Shown: positions 17,794 through 30,692, counted from the first letter of the stretch. The stretch: 64,000 nucleotides of DNA from Rummeliibacillus sp. POC4 (GCF_003576525.1 NZ_QWUA01000004.1:124001-188000), one strand, 5' to 3'. Program-made: numbers and translations. The notes: generated from the letters alone by a model not told the origin.

Positions 17794-18678
17794 ATGGCAG
17801 TAACTGCAAAAATGGTTAAAGAATTACGTGAAAAAACTGGTGCTGGTATGATGGATTGTAAAAAAGCATTAGTAAAAACTGATGGAGATATGGAAGCAGC
17901 AGTAGATTTCCTACGTGAAAAAGGTTTAGCTGCAGCTGGTAAAAAAGCTGACCGTATCGCAGCAGAAGGTACAACATTCATCGAAGTGAAAGGTAATGAC
18001 GCAGTACTTTTAGAAGTAAATGCTGAAACTGACTTCGTTGCTAAAAACGAAGGTTTCCAAACTTTAGTTAAAGAATTAGCAGATCACCTATTAGCTTCAA
18101 AACCAGCTACATTAGAAGAAGCTTTAGAATCTAAAATGGACAATGGTGCGAAGGTTTCTGAACATATTTCTTCAGCAATCGCAACAATTGGTGAAAAAAT
18201 CACTCTTCGTCGTTTTACTGTAGCTTCAAAAACTGATGCTGATGCATTTGGTTCTTACCTTCACATGGGTGGACGTATTGGTGTACTAGCTGTAGTTGAA
18301 GGTACTACTGATGAAGAAGTTGCTAAAGATGTTGCAATGCACATCGCAGCTTTAAACCCTAAATATATCGCTCACGATCAAGTTTCTGAAGAAGAAGTTG
18401 CTCACGAACGTAAAGTTTTAACTGAACAAGCATTAAACGAAGGCAAACCAGAAAACATTGTTGCTAAAATGGTTGAAGGTCGTCTACGTAAATACTTCGA
18501 AGAAATTTGTGTTCTTGACCAAGCATTTGTTAAAAACCCAGATCAAAAAGTTGGCGACTATGTTAAAGCAGCAGGCGCTAAACTTACTTCATTCGTACGT
18601 TATGAAGTAGGCGAAGGTATTGAAAAACGTGAAGATAACTTTGCTGAAGAAGTTATGAGCCAAGTTAAAGGTAAATAA
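17794..18678 (+). CDS. tsf: Translation elongation factor Ts
   Basis: 294 residues. The N-terminal UBA-like domain ([19 protein letters not shown]) and the TDFVAKN motif, whose Asp/Phe contact EF-Tu, are present, followed by the two core subdomains. It is the nucleotide exchange factor for EF-Tu. AAAGGAGG lies just before ATG 17794. It is separated from rpsB by a terminator, so it depends on read-through or an unseen promoter. Confidence 0.98.
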   Translation: MAVTAKMVKELREKTGAGMMDCKKALVKTDGDMEAAVDFLREKGLAAAGKKADRIAAEGTTFIEVKGNDAVLLEVNAETDFVAKNEGFQTLVKELADHLLASKPATLEEALESKMDNGAKVSEHISSAIATIGEKITLRRFTVASKTDADAFGSYLHMGGRIGVLAVVEGTTDEEVAKDVAMHIAALNPKYIAHDQVSEEEVAHERKVLTEQALNEGKPENIVAKMVEGRLRKYFEEICVLDQAFVKNPDQKVGDYVKAAGAKLTSFVRYEVGEGIEKREDNFAEEVMSQVKGK

Positions 18679-18711
18679 TAGAGATTTATTGAATATTTAT
18701 ATATAAAATGT

Positions 18712-19495
<784 letters not shown>

Positions 19496-19496
<1 letters not shown>

Positions 19497-20053
19497 TGTC
19501 ACAAGAAATTATGAAAAAAGCTGAAGAAAAAATGACGAAAGCAATTCAAGCATTTACTCGCGCATTAGCATCTATTCGTGCTGGCCGAGCAAATGCATCA
19601 TTACTAGATCATGTTAGTGTCGATTACTATGGCGCACCAACACCAATCAATCAATTGGCTGGTATCTCTATTCCAGAAGCTCGTCTTTTAGTAATCCAAC
19701 CATACGACAAAACAATTTTAGGCGATATTGAAAAAGCATTACTTAAATCAGATATCGGTATTACACCAACAAATGATGGTAATGTTATTCGCTTAACTAT
19801 TCCTGCACTAACTGAAGAACGTCGTAAAGAACTTGTTAAGCAAGTGAAAAAAGAAGCAGAAGAAGCAAAAGTTGTTGTACGTAATGTACGTCGCGATACT
19901 AATGATGAATATAAAAAATTAGAAAAAGCTGGCGAAATTACAGAAGACGATTTACGTGGATTTTCAGATGATATCCAAAAACTAACTGACGCTAATATTG
20001 TTAAACTTGATCAAATTGCAAAAGAAAAAGAAAACGAAATTATGTCTGTTTAA
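19496..20053 (+). CDS. frr: Ribosome recycling factor
   Basis: 185 residues, the normal length. Family motifs include the [16 protein letters not shown] helix and the [20 protein letters not shown] segment. It splits post-termination ribosomes together with EF-G. It is coupled to pyrH by a TAATG junction with AGGAGG in the end of pyrH. Two terminator hairpins follow. Confidence 0.98.
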
Positions 20054-20172
20054 TTTTTAGATAGTACATTGAAAAGACTTTCTGTATAGAAAGTTGTCCG
20101 ATTATTCGACTACTAAAGGTAAAATGTCTTGGTGAAAGAGTTGATTGGACCATACTATTTAAAGCCTGAAAT

Positions 20173-20200
20173 TAATTGCGATTAGTCGTAATTATTTTTT
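20173..20200 (+). terminator. First terminator after frr
   Basis: 9-bp stem TAATTGCGA/TCGTAATTA (one G-T pair) with a TTAG loop and six T. It lies in the 282-base gap 20054-20335, which has no ORF of note. A further ACTTTCT/AGAAAGT mini-hairpin lies near 20076-20093. Confidence 0.7.
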
Positions 20201-20217
20201 AGAACCTTGTGTTTTGT

Positions 20218-20250
20218 AAGACGTCCTATAACTACAGGGACGTCTTTTTT
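20218..20250 (+). terminator. Second terminator after frr
   Basis: 9-bp perfect stem AAGACGTCC/GGACGTCTT, 11-base loop, T-run to 20250. It is placed 18 bases after the first one. Confidence 0.85.
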
Positions 20251-20280
20251 ATTAAGAATAAGGAAAAAAGTTCTTCTTTT

Positions 20281-20289
20281 TGATATGAT
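20281..20289 (+). promoter_or_regulatory. Possible extended -10 promoter for uppS
   Basis: TGATATGAT fits an extended -10 (TGn plus TATGAT). There is no recognisable -35 at 17 bases upstream. It lies after the second terminator and about 47 bases before uppS. Confidence 0.4.
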
Positions 20290-20335
20290 ATTAGGGAGTA
20301 TATGTTCCGATTTGTTAGTTAGTGGAGGATTCTAA

Positions 20336-21121
20336 ATGTTAGATAAACTCGGATGGAGAAAATCAGATAAACTAGACCAATCAGTGCAAAAACAAATTGA
20401 AAAAATTGGTAAACAACAAGTGCCCAACCATATTGCAATTATTATGGATGGTAACGGACGTTGGGCAAAGCAACGTGCCCTTCCGCGATTTGTCGGTCAT
20501 AGGGAAGGTATGCATAATATCCGCCGAATTACAATTGCTGCAAATGCAATTGGGATAAAGGCCATTACACTTTATGCTTTTTCGACAGAGAATTGGAAGC
20601 GACCATCTACTGAGGTAGAATTTTTGATGCGTTTACCGGAAGAGTTTTTGGCAGACTTTTTACCAGAGCTGATGGAATTGAATATTCGTGTCGAAATGAT
20701 TGGTGAAATGGATGGCTTACCTCAAAGTACAAGCCGTGCAGTTCAAAATGCAATTGAAAAGACCAAAGATAATTCAGGAATGGTGTTGAATTTTGCCTTT
20801 AATTACGGAAGTCGCCGAGAGATGGTACTTGCTGTGCAACAGATTGCTGAAATGGTTCAAGATGGATTGCTAGAACCGACTGCAATAACAGAAGAAACAA
20901 TTTCAGAAAAACTAATGACTTCAAAAATTGGAGACCCAGATTTGCTTATCCGCACAAGTGGCGAATTTCGATTAAGTAATTTCTTATTATGGCAGCTTGC
21001 TTATACAGAGTTTTGGTTTACGAATGTACACTGGCCAGAGTTTAAAGCTGAACAATTATATGAGGCAGTAATCGATTATCAAAAGCGCAATCGCCGATTT
21101 GGGGGATTGAAAGGAGAATAA
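20336..21121 (+). CDS. uppS: Undecaprenyl diphosphate synthase
   Basis: 261 residues. The catalytic motif HIAIIMDGNGRWAK, GHREGMHNIRR and the C-terminal RTSGEFRLSNFLLWQLAY are all present. It condenses isopentenyl diphosphate with farnesyl diphosphate to make the C55 carrier lipid for the cell wall. A 30-residue N-terminal extension precedes the core, as in Bacillus homologues. GTGGAGG lies before ATG 20336. It leads a uppS-cdsA-dxr-rseP-proS series. Confidence 0.97.
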   Translation: MLDKLGWRKSDKLDQSVQKQIEKIGKQQVPNHIAIIMDGNGRWAKQRALPRFVGHREGMHNIRRITIAANAIGIKAITLYAFSTENWKRPSTEVEFLMRLPEEFLADFLPELMELNIRVEMIGEMDGLPQSTSRAVQNAIEKTKDNSGMVLNFAFNYGSRREMVLAVQQIAEMVQDGLLEPTAITEETISEKLMTSKIGDPDLLIRTSGEFRLSNFLLWQLAYTEFWFTNVHWPEFKAEQLYEAVIDYQKRNRRFGGLKGE

Positions 21122-21127
21122 GAAAGA

Positions 21128-21922
21128 GTGAAACAGCGTATCATTACGGCAGTTATTGCCGCTGCACTGTTTATTCCATTCGTTATCTATGGACAATTAC
21201 CATTTACCATTTTGATATATGCAATGGCAGCAGTAGGGTTATTTGAAGTGTTGAAAATGAGAGGGATTTCGTTATTTTCGGTGCCAGGAATCATTTCATT
21301 ATTATCATTATTTATAATATTAATGCCGAATAGTTGGTCAGAACAGATTCAGGATATTACGAAATATTCTAGAATTGAGTATCTATTTATATGTGCAATA
21401 TTATTGCTTATATATACTGTTTTAGTGAAAAATAAATTTACATTTGATGATGTAGGTTTCTTATTAGCAAGTGCTCTATATGTAGGGATTGGTTTTCACT
21501 TCTTTATCGCTACAAGAGAGGAAGGCTTAGCGTATGTTGTATACGCTTTAGTGATAGTATGGACAACCGATTCAGGAGCATATTTCATTGGTCGAAAACT
21601 AGGGAGAAATAAATTGTGGCCCGAAATTTCACCTAAAAAGACGATTGAAGGATTTGTTGGAGGAATTGTAGTTGCATTAATCTCAGCAATTATATTCCAA
21701 TGGATTGCTAATTTGGATATATCATGGATTGCTTTAATTGTAGTATCAATTGTGGCTTCAATATTTGGACAATTAGGCGATTTAGTAGAATCAGCTATTA
21801 AACGTCATTATGGTGTAAAAGATTCTGGAAAAATACTTCCAGGTCATGGTGGGATATTAGATCGTTTTGATAGTCTATTATTTGTATTACCATTACTTTA
21901 CTTTTTGCACTTTATTGGATAA
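21128..21922 (+). CDS. cdsA: Phosphatidate cytidylyltransferase
   Basis: 264 residues with about eight membrane helices and the CDP-diacylglycerol synthase signature near the C-terminus (SAIKRHYGVKDSGKILPGHG, then GILDRFDS). It makes CDP-diacylglycerol for phospholipid synthesis, supplying PgsA (gene at 61811). The start is GTG 21128, 6 bases after the uppS stop, with GGAG in the end of uppS. Confidence 0.96.
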   Translation: MKQRIITAVIAAALFIPFVIYGQLPFTILIYAMAAVGLFEVLKMRGISLFSVPGIISLLSLFIILMPNSWSEQIQDITKYSRIEYLFICAILLLIYTVLVKNKFTFDDVGFLLASALYVGIGFHFFIATREEGLAYVVYALVIVWTTDSGAYFIGRKLGRNKLWPEISPKKTIEGFVGGIVVALISAIIFQWIANLDISWIALIVVSIVASIFGQLGDLVESAIKRHYGVKDSGKILPGHGGILDRFDSLLFVLPLLYFLHFIG

Positions 21923-21936
21923 GGGAGATCTTTTAA

Positions 21937-23082
21937 ATGAAATTAATTAGCTTACTTGGAGCAACAGGCTCTATTGGCTTACAAACATTAGATATTGTTA
22001 GAGACCACTCAGATGAGTTTGCAATCGTAGCATTTGCAGCTGGTAAAAATATCGAAAGAACAAAGGAAATTATTCGAGAATTGAAACCTAAGTTAGTATC
22101 TGTGCAATTAGAAGAAGATGCACATAATCTATCTAAAGAGTTCCCACAAATCGATTTTACTTTTGGTTCTAAGGGATTAGTGGATGTAGCTACTTTTAGC
22201 GAGTCAAATGTTTTGTTAAATGCAGTTCTAGGAAGTATTGGTCTTGAAGCAACATTAGCAGCGATTCGTAAAAAGAAAGCTATTGCCATTGCAAATAAAG
22301 AAACTCTTGTGACTGCTGGACATTTAGTCATGAGTGAAGCAAAAAAATACGGAGCACCGATTTTACCAGTTGATAGTGAACATTCAGCTCTTTGGCAATC
22401 AATGCAAGGTGAAAATCGTAAATCCATATCTCGTTTAATCTTAACTGCTTCAGGTGGTAGTTTCCGCGACAAAACACGTGAAGATTTAAAAAATGTCACC
22501 ATTAAAGAAGCATTAAATCATCCAAACTGGTCTATGGGTGCTAAAATTACCATTGACTCTGCAACTTTGATGAATAAAGGGTTAGAAGTCATTGAGGCAG
22601 CAGTATTATATGATATGCCTTATGATAAAATAGATGTTTTAATCCATAGAGAAAGCATTATTCACTCTATGGTTGAATATCATGATACAAGTATAATGGC
22701 TCAACTAGGAACGCCGGATATGCGTACACCTATTCAATATGCACTTAGCTATCCTGAAAGATTACCACGATCTACTGCGGAAAGATTAGATTTAGCAAAA
22801 ATAGGCCAATTACATTTTGAACATGTAGATTTAAAACGTTTCCGTTGTTTAGATTTTGCTTATCATGCAGGAAGAATGGGTGGTACAATTTTAACGGTGA
22901 TGAATGCAGCAAATGAAGCTGCAGTCGGTGCTTTTTTGCAAGAAAAAATTAAATTCCTTGAAATTGAGGACATTATCGAAAAAATGATGAACGATCACGT
23001 CAATATTCAGCACCCAGATTTAGAAACTATTTTGCATGTTGATAAAGAAACGAGAAAAACAGTCCAAAGCATGCTAAAATAG
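21937..23082 (+). CDS. dxr: 1-deoxy-D-xylulose 5-phosphate reductoisomerase
   Basis: 381 residues. The NADPH-binding [12 protein letters not shown] is at the N-terminus, and the metal/substrate motifs [11 protein letters not shown] and SGGSFRD, then [19 protein letters not shown], follow. It carries out the second step of the non-mevalonate isoprenoid route, which feeds UppS. GGGAG precedes ATG 21937. A long ORF on the opposite strand here is only a frame shadow. Confidence 0.97.
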   Translation: MKLISLLGATGSIGLQTLDIVRDHSDEFAIVAFAAGKNIERTKEIIRELKPKLVSVQLEEDAHNLSKEFPQIDFTFGSKGLVDVATFSESNVLLNAVLGSIGLEATLAAIRKKKAIAIANKETLVTAGHLVMSEAKKYGAPILPVDSEHSALWQSMQGENRKSISRLILTASGGSFRDKTREDLKNVTIKEALNHPNWSMGAKITIDSATLMNKGLEVIEAAVLYDMPYDKIDVLIHRESIIHSMVEYHDTSIMAQLGTPDMRTPIQYALSYPERLPRSTAERLDLAKIGQLHFEHVDLKRFRCLDFAYHAGRMGGTILTVMNAANEAAVGAFLQEKIKFLEIEDIIEKMMNDHVNIQHPDLETILHVDKETRKTVQSMLK

Positions 23083-23122
23083 CAGTAGTGTCATTTTATA
23101 ATGCTTGAGAAGGTGGGGTTAC

Positions 23123-24382
23123 ATGCAATCTATCATTGCATTTATCGTAGTATTCGGTTCCATCGTATTTTTCCATGAACTAGGTCACTTCATCTTTGCA
23201 AAACGTTCAGGTATATTAGTGAGAGAATTTGCTATTGGTATGGGTCCTAAAATATTAGGGATTAACAAAGGCGAAACACTATATACGATACGTTTATTGC
23301 CATTGGGAGGCTATGTTCGCATGGCAGGAGACGATGCTGATGTGGTTGAGCTTCAACCCGGGTATCGAATCGGAATGTTGTTAAACAATCAAAACGAAGT
23401 TACAAAAATTGTTTTAAATCAAAATAAGCAATTACCTGATATGCTTTTTTTAGAAGTAGAAAAGGCAGACCTTCAGAAAGATTTATGGATTGAAGGATAT
23501 GACGAGGATGAAAAACTTGTCCGTTACAGCATAGCTCGCAATGCAGTTATTGAAGAGAATGGTAGTGAATTAATAATTGCGCCATATGACAGACAGTTTA
23601 ATTCGAAATCTGTTGGAAAACGCGCAATGACTATTTTTGCAGGTCCATTATTTAACTTTATCCTTTCAATCATTGTGTTTATCGTCATAGCTTTCATGAC
23701 TGGAGTACCAACATATGAACCGGTTATTGCGGGAGTTGTAAAAGATAGTCCTGCATCAACTGCTGGATTAGCAAAAGGCGATTTAGTAACTGCAATCAAT
23801 GGTAAATCGATTGAAACATGGCAGGAACTATCAGATGCTATTCAAAAAAATCCTGAAAAAGAGTTAACACTGAACATTAACCGAGATGGTGATAGTGATA
23901 CTGTAAAAGTAACGCCAACAAAGAAGAAAATTGATGGACAAACTATAGGACAAATTGGTGTTCAATATCAAAGTCCCGTTGAAAAAAGTCCATTGAAGGC
24001 TATCTCATTTGGTTTTACCGAAACATATAATTGGATTATTAAAATCTTTACAATTCTTGGTGCTTTAATCACTGGCGGATTTACAATTGATGCATTATCT
24101 GGTCCTGTTGGTATTTATAAGGCAACTGAAGAAGTTGCAAAATACGGTGTGATCAATATTATGAATTGGGCGGCAGTATTAAGTATTAACTTAGGAATAA
24201 TGAATCTATTACCATTACCAGCATTGGATGGTGGTCGATTATTATTCTTTGGATTCGAGGCTGTTCGTGGTAAACCAGTTGATCGCCAAAAAGAAGGAAT
24301 GGTTCATTTTGTTGGAATTGTCCTTTTAATGCTTCTCATGATTGCAGTAACATGGAATGATATCCAACGTTTCTTCTTTTAA
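23123..24382 (+). CDS. rseP: Site-2 intramembrane metalloprotease RseP/RasP
   Basis: 419 residues. The zinc motif HELGH (FFHELGHFIFAKRSG near residue 18) is in the first membrane helix, a PDZ domain is at about residues 200-280 (AGVVKDSPASTAGLAKGDLV), and the second active-site motif NLLPLPALDGGRLLF is near residue 365. It cleaves anti-sigma factors and signal peptide remnants in the membrane. I chose ATG 23123 with AAGGTGGGG just upstream; an in-frame start at 23105 would place that site inside the gene. Confidence 0.95.
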   Translation: MQSIIAFIVVFGSIVFFHELGHFIFAKRSGILVREFAIGMGPKILGINKGETLYTIRLLPLGGYVRMAGDDADVVELQPGYRIGMLLNNQNEVTKIVLNQNKQLPDMLFLEVEKADLQKDLWIEGYDEDEKLVRYSIARNAVIEENGSELIIAPYDRQFNSKSVGKRAMTIFAGPLFNFILSIIVFIVIAFMTGVPTYEPVIAGVVKDSPASTAGLAKGDLVTAINGKSIETWQELSDAIQKNPEKELTLNINRDGDSDTVKVTPTKKKIDGQTIGQIGVQYQSPVEKSPLKAISFGFTETYNWIIKIFTILGALITGGFTIDALSGPVGIYKATEEVAKYGVINIMNWAAVLSINLGIMNLLPLPALDGGRLLFFGFEAVRGKPVDRQKEGMVHFVGIVLLMLLMIAVTWNDIQRFFF

Positions 24383-24421
24383 TCTAAAAAATTTAATATA
24401 GCTCAAAGTGAGGTTTTTATA

Positions 24422-26128
24422 ATGAAACAAAGCAAAACATTTATCCCTACTTTGCGCGAAGTACCTGCTGATGCAGACGTTAAGTCTCATCAGCTCTTAT
24501 TACGTGCAGGTTTTATCCGTCAAAATACAAGTGGTGTATATTCATACTTACCTCTAGGTATAAAAGTGTTACAAAAAATAGAACAAATTGTTCGTGAAGA
24601 AATGGATGCAGCTGGAGCTGTTGAATTACTAATGCCATCATTGCAACAAGCAGAATTATGGCAAGAATCCGGACGTTGGGAAGCCTATGGTCCAGAGTTA
24701 ATGCGATTATCTGATCGCCATGACCGTCAATTTGCGCTTGGTCCAACACACGAAGAAGTTATTACATCATTAGTACGTGATGAGATTAAATCTTATAAAA
24801 AATTACCATTAACTTTATATCAAATTCAAACTAAATTCCGAGATGAAAAACGTCCTCGTTTTGGCTTATTACGTGGTCGTGAATTTGTGATGAAAGATGC
24901 TTATTCTTTCCATGCGAGTGTAGAAAGCTTAGATGAAACATACCAAGCTATGGTAAAAGCATATAATAACATCTTTACTCGTCTTGGCTTAAAATTCCGT
25001 GCAGTTATTGCAGATTCTGGTTCAATTGGTGGTACTGATACACATGAATTTATGGTGTTATCAGAAATTGGTGAAGATACAATTGCGTATTCTGATGAAA
25101 CAGACTATGCAGCTAATATCGAAATGGCTGAAGTAAACGTAGATTATACTCATTCAGGTGAAGAAATGAAAGCACTTGAAAAGGTAGCTACACCAGATCA
25201 AAAATCAATTGACGAAATTACTGATTTCCTAAATGTGAAAGCTGAACAATGCATTAAAACATTAGTATTTAATGTTGATGATGAATTAGTTGTTGTGCTT
25301 GCACGTGGTGATCATGAAATCAATGATATTAAACTAAAACATGCACTAAATGCAGAATCTGTTGAATTAGCTGAAGATGATGCTATTTTCAAATTACTAA
25401 ATAGCCATGTAGGCTCACTTGGTCCAGTGAAACTACCAGTTAATGTGAAAGTAATAGCTGACAATGCTATTAAATCAATTCGCAATGGTGTATGCGGTGC
25501 AAACGAAGATGGTTATCATTATGTAAATGTTAACCCTGGAAGAGACTTTGCTATTGACCGATATGAAGATTTAAGATTTGTACAAGTTGGTGATCCAACT
25601 CCAGACGGCAAAGGAACGATTAAATTTGCAGAAGGTATTGAAGTTGGACATGTCTTCAAATTAGGCACTAAATATAGTGAATCTATGAAAGCAACTTACT
25701 TAGATGAAAATGGTCGTGCAAAACCATTTATCATGGGATGTTATGGAATTGGTGTTTCTCGTGTAATGGCAGCAGTTGCAGAGCAATTCCAAGATAGCTA
25801 CGGATTTGCTTGGCCAAAACAAATAGCACCATATGATATTCATTTAATCTCTGTCAATGAAAAAGACGAAGCTCAAAAAGGCTTAACAGAAGATTTATAC
25901 AAACTACTACAATCATATCGCTATGAAGTTTTATATGATGATCGTAAAGAACGTGCAGGCGTTAAATTTGCAGATGCCGATTTAATCGGTTTACCAGTTC
26001 GAGTAACAGTTGGTAAAAAAGCTTCTGAAGGAATTGTTGAAGTGAAATTCCGACAAACAGGAGAAACTTTTGAATGGGCGAAAGAAGAACTAGTTGATCG
26101 TTTAAATAACTTTTTTCACGCTGAATAA
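24422..26128 (+). CDS. proS: Prolyl-tRNA synthetase, bacterial type
   Basis: 568 residues: class II catalytic core (motif 2 region [21 protein letters not shown]; motif 3 [16 protein letters not shown]), an inserted editing (INS) domain at about residues 225-390, and a C-terminal anticodon-binding domain (about 470-568). It charges tRNA-Pro and hydrolyses mischarged Ala-tRNA. A weak AGTGAGG lies before ATG 24422. Confidence 0.97.
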   Translation: MKQSKTFIPTLREVPADADVKSHQLLLRAGFIRQNTSGVYSYLPLGIKVLQKIEQIVREEMDAAGAVELLMPSLQQAELWQESGRWEAYGPELMRLSDRHDRQFALGPTHEEVITSLVRDEIKSYKKLPLTLYQIQTKFRDEKRPRFGLLRGREFVMKDAYSFHASVESLDETYQAMVKAYNNIFTRLGLKFRAVIADSGSIGGTDTHEFMVLSEIGEDTIAYSDETDYAANIEMAEVNVDYTHSGEEMKALEKVATPDQKSIDEITDFLNVKAEQCIKTLVFNVDDELVVVLARGDHEINDIKLKHALNAESVELAEDDAIFKLLNSHVGSLGPVKLPVNVKVIADNAIKSIRNGVCGANEDGYHYVNVNPGRDFAIDRYEDLRFVQVGDPTPDGKGTIKFAEGIEVGHVFKLGTKYSESMKATYLDENGRAKPFIMGCYGIGVSRVMAAVAEQFQDSYGFAWPKQIAPYDIHLISVNEKDEAQKGLTEDLYKLLQSYRYEVLYDDRKERAGVKFADADLIGLPVRVTVGKKASEGIVEVKFRQTGETFEWAKEELVDRLNNFFHAE

Positions 26129-26160
26129 TATTTGCGATTAAAACAAGTTCTTTTAGAGGA

Positions 26161-26192
26161 GAAAGTACATTTGTGCTTTCTTTTCTTTATTT
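26161..26192 (+). terminator. Terminator after proS
   Basis: 8-bp stem GAAAGTAC/GTGCTTTC (one G-T pair), ATTT loop, then TTTTCTTTATTT. Downstream, TGTTAAAAT at 26214-26222 could be an extended -10 for polC, but no -35 is visible. Confidence 0.65.
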
Positions 26193-26249
26193 AAAAAAGT
26201 AAAAGAAGAAGCTTGTTAAAATAGAAAATTTAAGAAAGTAGGTGGAAAG

Positions 26250-29200
26250 ATGGCAAACGAACAAGATTCAAAACTAAAATTTCAGCTTTTATTACAACAA
26301 ATCAACATGACTGAAGATGTATATATGCCCTTTTTTACAGATGCTGAAATGACACGCATGACTGTACACAAAAAGGATCGTGTTTGGCGCTTTTCATTGA
26401 AATTACAAAATATATTACCTTTTAGAGTATTTCAAGATTTTCAAATGAGGTTAGATGCGGCATTTTCACGAATTGCAAGTGTATTTGTTGATATAGAAAC
26501 TATTCAACAAGACATATCTGAACAGCTAATCTCTGATTATTGGCTCAAGATTGTTGAGGATATTGAAGAAATGTCCCCACCATTAAGAGAAGAGTTAGCA
26601 AAACAATTCCCACAATGGAACGGTCAAAAACTAATGCTGAATTGTCAACAAGATTTTCAAATGAGGACATTGAAGACGAAATATGCTGAAGTTATTTCAA
26701 ATGCTTATAAACAATTTGGTTTTCCGTATATGGCTGTTGACTTTCAATTAAAAGAAATAACAGAAGACTTAGCTGCCCAACAACAAGCATTCCTCGAACA
26801 ACGCCGAAAAGAAGAAGCTGAATTTGCACAGCAAGCAGTAATGGATATGCAAAAACGAGAACAGGAAAAACAAGAGCATACAGATTTAGATGAAATAGCA
26901 AATCGCCCATTCCAATTGGGGATTCCTATCAAACCAGATGAAGCCTTGATGGAAATTCATCAAATCCAAGATGAAGAACGTCGTGTTGTCATTGAAGGGT
27001 TTGTATTTGATGCTGAAGTGAAAGAGTTAAGAAGTGGACGTTCATTATTAACGCTCAAATTAACTGACTACACGGACTCTATTTTAGTCAAAATGTTTTC
27101 TCGAGATAAAGAAGATGCAGCACTTATGCAAATGGCTAAAAAGGGTATGTGGGTAAAAGTACGTGGTTCTGTTCAAAATGATACTTTTGTACGCGATCTT
27201 ATCGTAATGGCACAAGATATAATGGAGATTAAACCAACAGTCAAACTGGACAAAGCTCCTGATGATGAAAAACGTGTGGAGCTACATCTACATTCACCAA
27301 TGAGTCAAATGGATGCTGTATCATCTGTCGATTCTCTTGTAGGTCAAGCGGCTAAATGGGGACACCCAGCAATAGCCATTACCGATCATGCTGCCGTCCA
27401 ATCCTTCCCAGATGCATATAATGCAGGCAAAAAACATGGGATAAAAATTATTTATGGTGTAGAAGCAAACTTGGTTAACGATGGAGTGCCAATTGCTTAT
27501 GATGATCAACATCGATTACTAGAAGAAGATACATTTGTCGTATTCGACGTGGAAACAACAGGATTATCAGCAGCATATGATACGATTATTGAACTTGCAG
27601 CAGTAAAGATTAAGAACGGAGAAGTTATTGATACATTTGAAAGTTTTGCTAATCCGCATCATCCACTCTCTGCAACTACAATAGAATTAACGAGCATAAC
27701 GGATGATATGGTCAAAGATGCTCCAGAAGTAGTCGATATGATTGCGAAATTCCATGATTTTATTGGCGATAGTATTGTTGTAGCGCATAACGCAACGTTT
27801 GATATTGGTTTCTTATATGAGGCATATAAAAAAGCAGGAATAGATAGTTTTCATCATCCTGTTATTGATACACTTGAACTTGCCCGTTTTTTACATCCGG
27901 AGATGAAAAATCACCGTTTAAATACTTTATGTAAAAAGTTCAATATTGATTTAACTCAACATCACCGTGCCATTTATGATACTGAAGCGACAGGTTATCT
28001 ATTATTGCATTTATTAAAAGAAGCCGATGAACACGATATAAAATATCATGATGATTTTAATAAGCATATAGGTGGAGGAGATGCTTATAAAAGAGCTCGT
28101 CCAACACACTGTACTATTTTAGCTATTGATAATGATGGTTTAAAGAACTTGTTTAAGTTAGTAAGTGAATCACATGTATCAACTTTTTACAGAGTACCTC
28201 GGATTAAACGTTCCTCTTTACAAAAATATCGACAAGGATTATTAGTGGGAACAGCTTGTGATAAAGGTGAGTTTTTCACGGCAGTTATGCAAAAGTCGAT
28301 GGATGAAGCAATGGAAGTTGCTAAATTCTATGATTATTTAGAAGTACATCCAAAAGACGTTTATGCACCATTAATTGAGGCTGAGTTGATCAGAGATGAA
28401 TGGAATTTAGAAGATATCATTCGAAAAATCGTGAAAATCGGAAAGAAATTGGACAAACCAGTTGTTGCAACAGGAAATGTACACTATTTAAGTGAAAATG
28501 ATGCGATATTCCGCAAGATCCTACTACGTTCACAAGGTGGGGCTAATCCATTAAATCGCTACGAACTACCAAAAGTTCACTTAAGAACAACAGACGAAAT
28601 GCTCCAAGATTTTGCGTTTTTAGGTGATGATATAGCGAAAGAAATCGTTGTTACTAATACACAAAAAATAGCCAACATGATTGGTGACGTGGTACCAGTA
28701 AAAGACAAATTATATACACCTCGTATTCAAGGGGCAGAAGAAACTGTTCGTGAAATGAGTTATAATATGGCTCATCAAATTTACGGACCTAATCTTCCAG
28801 AAATTGTAGAAGCGCGTCTTGAAAAAGAACTAGGATCAATTATTGGACATGGTTTCTCAGTTATTTATTTAATCGCACATAAGCTTGTAAAAAAATCGTT
28901 AAGTGATGGTTATTTGGTAGGTTCGCGTGGTTCTGTAGGTTCGTCGCTTGTTGCCACAATGATGGAAATCACAGAAGTAAACGCATTACCGCCACATTAT
29001 ATTTGTCCAAATTGCCAACATGTTGAATTCTTTAATGATGGTTCTGTAGGTTCAGGATTTGACTTACCTAACAAAGATTGTCCTGAATGTGGTGCACATT
29101 ACAAAAAAGATGGACATGATATTCCGTTCGAAACATTCCTAGGGTTCAAAGGGGATAAAGTTCCTGATATCGACTTAAACTTTAGTGGTAGTTATCAACC

Positions 29201-30584
29201 TCGTGCACATAACTACACGAAAGTTTTGTTCGGAGAGGATTATGCATATCGTGCCGGAACTATAGGTACAGTTGCAGAGAAAACCGCCTATGGCTATGTA
29301 AAAGGATATGCTGCAGATCATAATATGAATCTTCGTGGTGCAGAGGTGGATCGACTTGTACAAGGTTGTACAGGCGTAAAACGAACTACTGGTCAGCATC
29401 CAGGTGGTATTATCGTTGTACCAGATTATATGGATATTTACGATTTTTCACCATTCCAATACCCAGCAGATGCACAAGATGCCGAGTGGCGAACAACACA
29501 CTTCGATTTCCACTCTATTCATGATAATGTTTTAAAACTTGATATTCTTGGACATGATGACCCGACAGTAATTCGTATGCTTCTAGATTTAACAGGTATT
29601 GATCCTAAAACAATTCCAACAGACGATCCAGAAGTGATGAAAATTTTCACTGGTCCTGAATCTCTAGGAGTTACAGCTGAACAAATTAATTGTAAAACAG
29701 GTACTCTTGGAATACCTGAGTTTGGTACAAGATTTGTACGTCAAATGTTAGAAGAAACTAAACCATCCACTTTCTCAGAATTAGTTCAAATTTCAGGCTT
29801 ATCACATGGTACGGATGTTTGGTTAGGAAATGCAAGTGAGTTAATCGAAAATGGAACTTGTGTTTTATCTGAAGTTATCGGTTGTCGTGATGATATTATG
29901 GTTTATTTAATCTATCAAGGACTTGAACCATCTTTAGCGTTTAAAATTATGGAACATGTTCGTAAAGGGAAAGGGCTAACAGAAGAAATGGAAGCAGCCA
30001 TGAGAAAAGAAAGCGTTCCAGAATGGTATATTGAGTCATGTAAAAAGATAAAATATATGTTCCCGAAAGCCCATGCTGCTGCCTATGTATTAATGGCTGT
30101 TCGTATCGCATACTTTAAAGTACATTTCCCGATTGTATATTATTGTGCTTATTTTACTGTACGTGCTGATGATTTTGATTTAATAGCTATGGTCAATGGT
30201 CCACAAATGATTCGTGCGCATATTGAAGAAATTGAAGCGAAAGGTTTAGAAGCATCAACAAAAGAAAAAAGTTTGTTGACTGTTTTAGAGTTAGCGCTTG
30301 AAATGTGCGAACGTGGAATGTCATTCCAAAAGGTAGATTTGTATCGTTCTAAAGCAACTGAATTTGTAATTGATGGTCAGAGCTTAATACCACCATTTAA
30401 CTCAATACCAGGTTTAGGAAATAACGTAGCATATTCGATTGTAAAAGCTAGAGAAGAAGGAGAATTCCTTTCTAAAGAAGATTTACAAATTCGAGGCCGC
30501 GTTTCAAAATCATTGATAGAGTATATGGATAAATTAGGTTGTTTAGAAGGAATGCCAGATGCTAACCAGCTATCCCTTTTCTAG
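26250..30584 (+). CDS. polC: DNA polymerase III alpha subunit, PolC type
   Basis: 1444 residues, the normal Gram-positive size. An N-terminal domain and OB fold (about 230-330) are followed by a PHP domain ([17 protein letters not shown]), split by an inserted DEDD 3'-5' exonuclease ([19 protein letters not shown] near residue 427). After the C-terminal part of PHP come a zinc-binding module with paired CxxC (CPNCQHVEF and CPECGAHY) and the palm with catalytic acidic residues in [10 protein letters not shown]. It is the main replicative polymerase. GTAGGTGG precedes ATG 26250. Confidence 0.98.
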   Translation: MANEQDSKLKFQLLLQQINMTEDVYMPFFTDAEMTRMTVHKKDRVWRFSLKLQNILPFRVFQDFQMRLDAAFSRIASVFVDIETIQQDISEQLISDYWLKIVEDIEEMSPPLREELAKQFPQWNGQKLMLNCQQDFQMRTLKTKYAEVISNAYKQFGFPYMAVDFQLKEITEDLAAQQQAFLEQRRKEEAEFAQQAVMDMQKREQEKQEHTDLDEIANRPFQLGIPIKPDEALMEIHQIQDEERRVVIEGFVFDAEVKELRSGRSLLTLKLTDYTDSILVKMFSRDKEDAALMQMAKKGMWVKVRGSVQNDTFVRDLIVMAQDIMEIKPTVKLDKAPDDEKRVELHLHSPMSQMDAVSSVDSLVGQAAKWGHPAIAITDHAAVQSFPDAYNAGKKHGIKIIYGVEANLVNDGVPIAYDDQHRLLEEDTFVVFDVETTGLSAAYDTIIELAAVKIKNGEVIDTFESFANPHHPLSATTIELTSITDDMVKDAPEVVDMIAKFHDFIGDSIVVAHNATFDIGFLYEAYKKAGIDSFHHPVIDTLELARFLHPEMKNHRLNTLCKKFNIDLTQHHRAIYDTEATGYLLLHLLKEADEHDIKYHDDFNKHIGGGDAYKRARPTHCTILAIDNDGLKNLFKLVSESHVSTFYRVPRIKRSSLQKYRQGLLVGTACDKGEFFTAVMQKSMDEAMEVAKFYDYLEVHPKDVYAPLIEAELIRDEWNLEDIIRKIVKIGKKLDKPVVATGNVHYLSENDAIFRKILLRSQGGANPLNRYELPKVHLRTTDEMLQDFAFLGDDIAKEIVVTNTQKIANMIGDVVPVKDKLYTPRIQGAEETVREMSYNMAHQIYGPNLPEIVEARLEKELGSIIGHGFSVIYLIAHKLVKKSLSDGYLVGSRGSVGSSLVATMMEITEVNALPPHYICPNCQHVEFFNDGSVGSGFDLPNKDCPECGAHYKKDGHDIPFETFLGFKGDKVPDIDLNFSGSYQPRAHNYTKVLFGEDYAYRAGTIGTVAEKTAYGYVKGYAADHNMNLRGAEVDRLVQGCTGVKRTTGQHPGGIIVVPDYMDIYDFSPFQYPADAQDAEWRTTHFDFHSIHDNVLKLDILGHDDPTVIRMLLDLTGIDPKTIPTDDPEVMKIFTGPESLGVTAEQINCKTGTLGIPEFGTRFVRQMLEETKPSTFSELVQISGLSHGTDVWLGNASELIENGTCVLSEVIGCRDDIMVYLIYQGLEPSLAFKIMEHVRKGKGLTEEMEAAMRKESVPEWYIESCKKIKYMFPKAHAAAYVLMAVRIAYFKVHFPIVYYCAYFTVRADDFDLIAMVNGPQMIRAHIEEIEAKGLEASTKEKSLLTVLELALEMCERGMSFQKVDLYRSKATEFVIDGQSLIPPFNSIPGLGNNVAYSIVKAREEGEFLSKEDLQIRGRVSKSLIEYMDKLGCLEGMPDANQLSLF

Positions 30585-30590
30585 GGTTAG

Positions 30591-30619
30591 TTGCATTTGC
30601 TACTCGATTGTGTTATTAT
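30591..30619 (+). promoter_or_regulatory. Sigma-A promoter of the rimP-nusA-infB operon
   Basis: TTGCAT (30591-30596), 17-base spacer, TATTAT (30614-30619) with TG one base upstream of the -10. It begins 7 bases after the polC stop. The predicted transcript carries two hairpins before rimP. Confidence 0.7.
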
Positions 30620-30650
30620 TTAGTCAATTATTTGTTGATAGTACGACAGC

Positions 30651-30692
30651 AAAAGAGTGGGATTTCCCGCTCTTTTCTGTTGTTATGACAAC
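30651..30692 (+). promoter_or_regulatory. Paired hairpins in the rimP leader (possible attenuator)
   Basis: Hairpin 1: AAAAGAGTGGG (30651-30661), ATTT loop, CCCGCTCTTTT (30666-30676); 11 bp with one T-G pair and a weak T-run, so terminator-like. Hairpin 2: GTTGT/ACAAC (30679-30692) with a TATG loop. Both lie between the promoter and the ribosome site, as an attenuation device would. Hairpin 1 could instead terminate read-through from polC. Confidence 0.55.

Noticed and set aside
21933-22502. 189-codon open frame on the minus strand in dxr
   Set aside because: It is fully inside a highly conserved gene and its codon pattern mirrors the plus strand.
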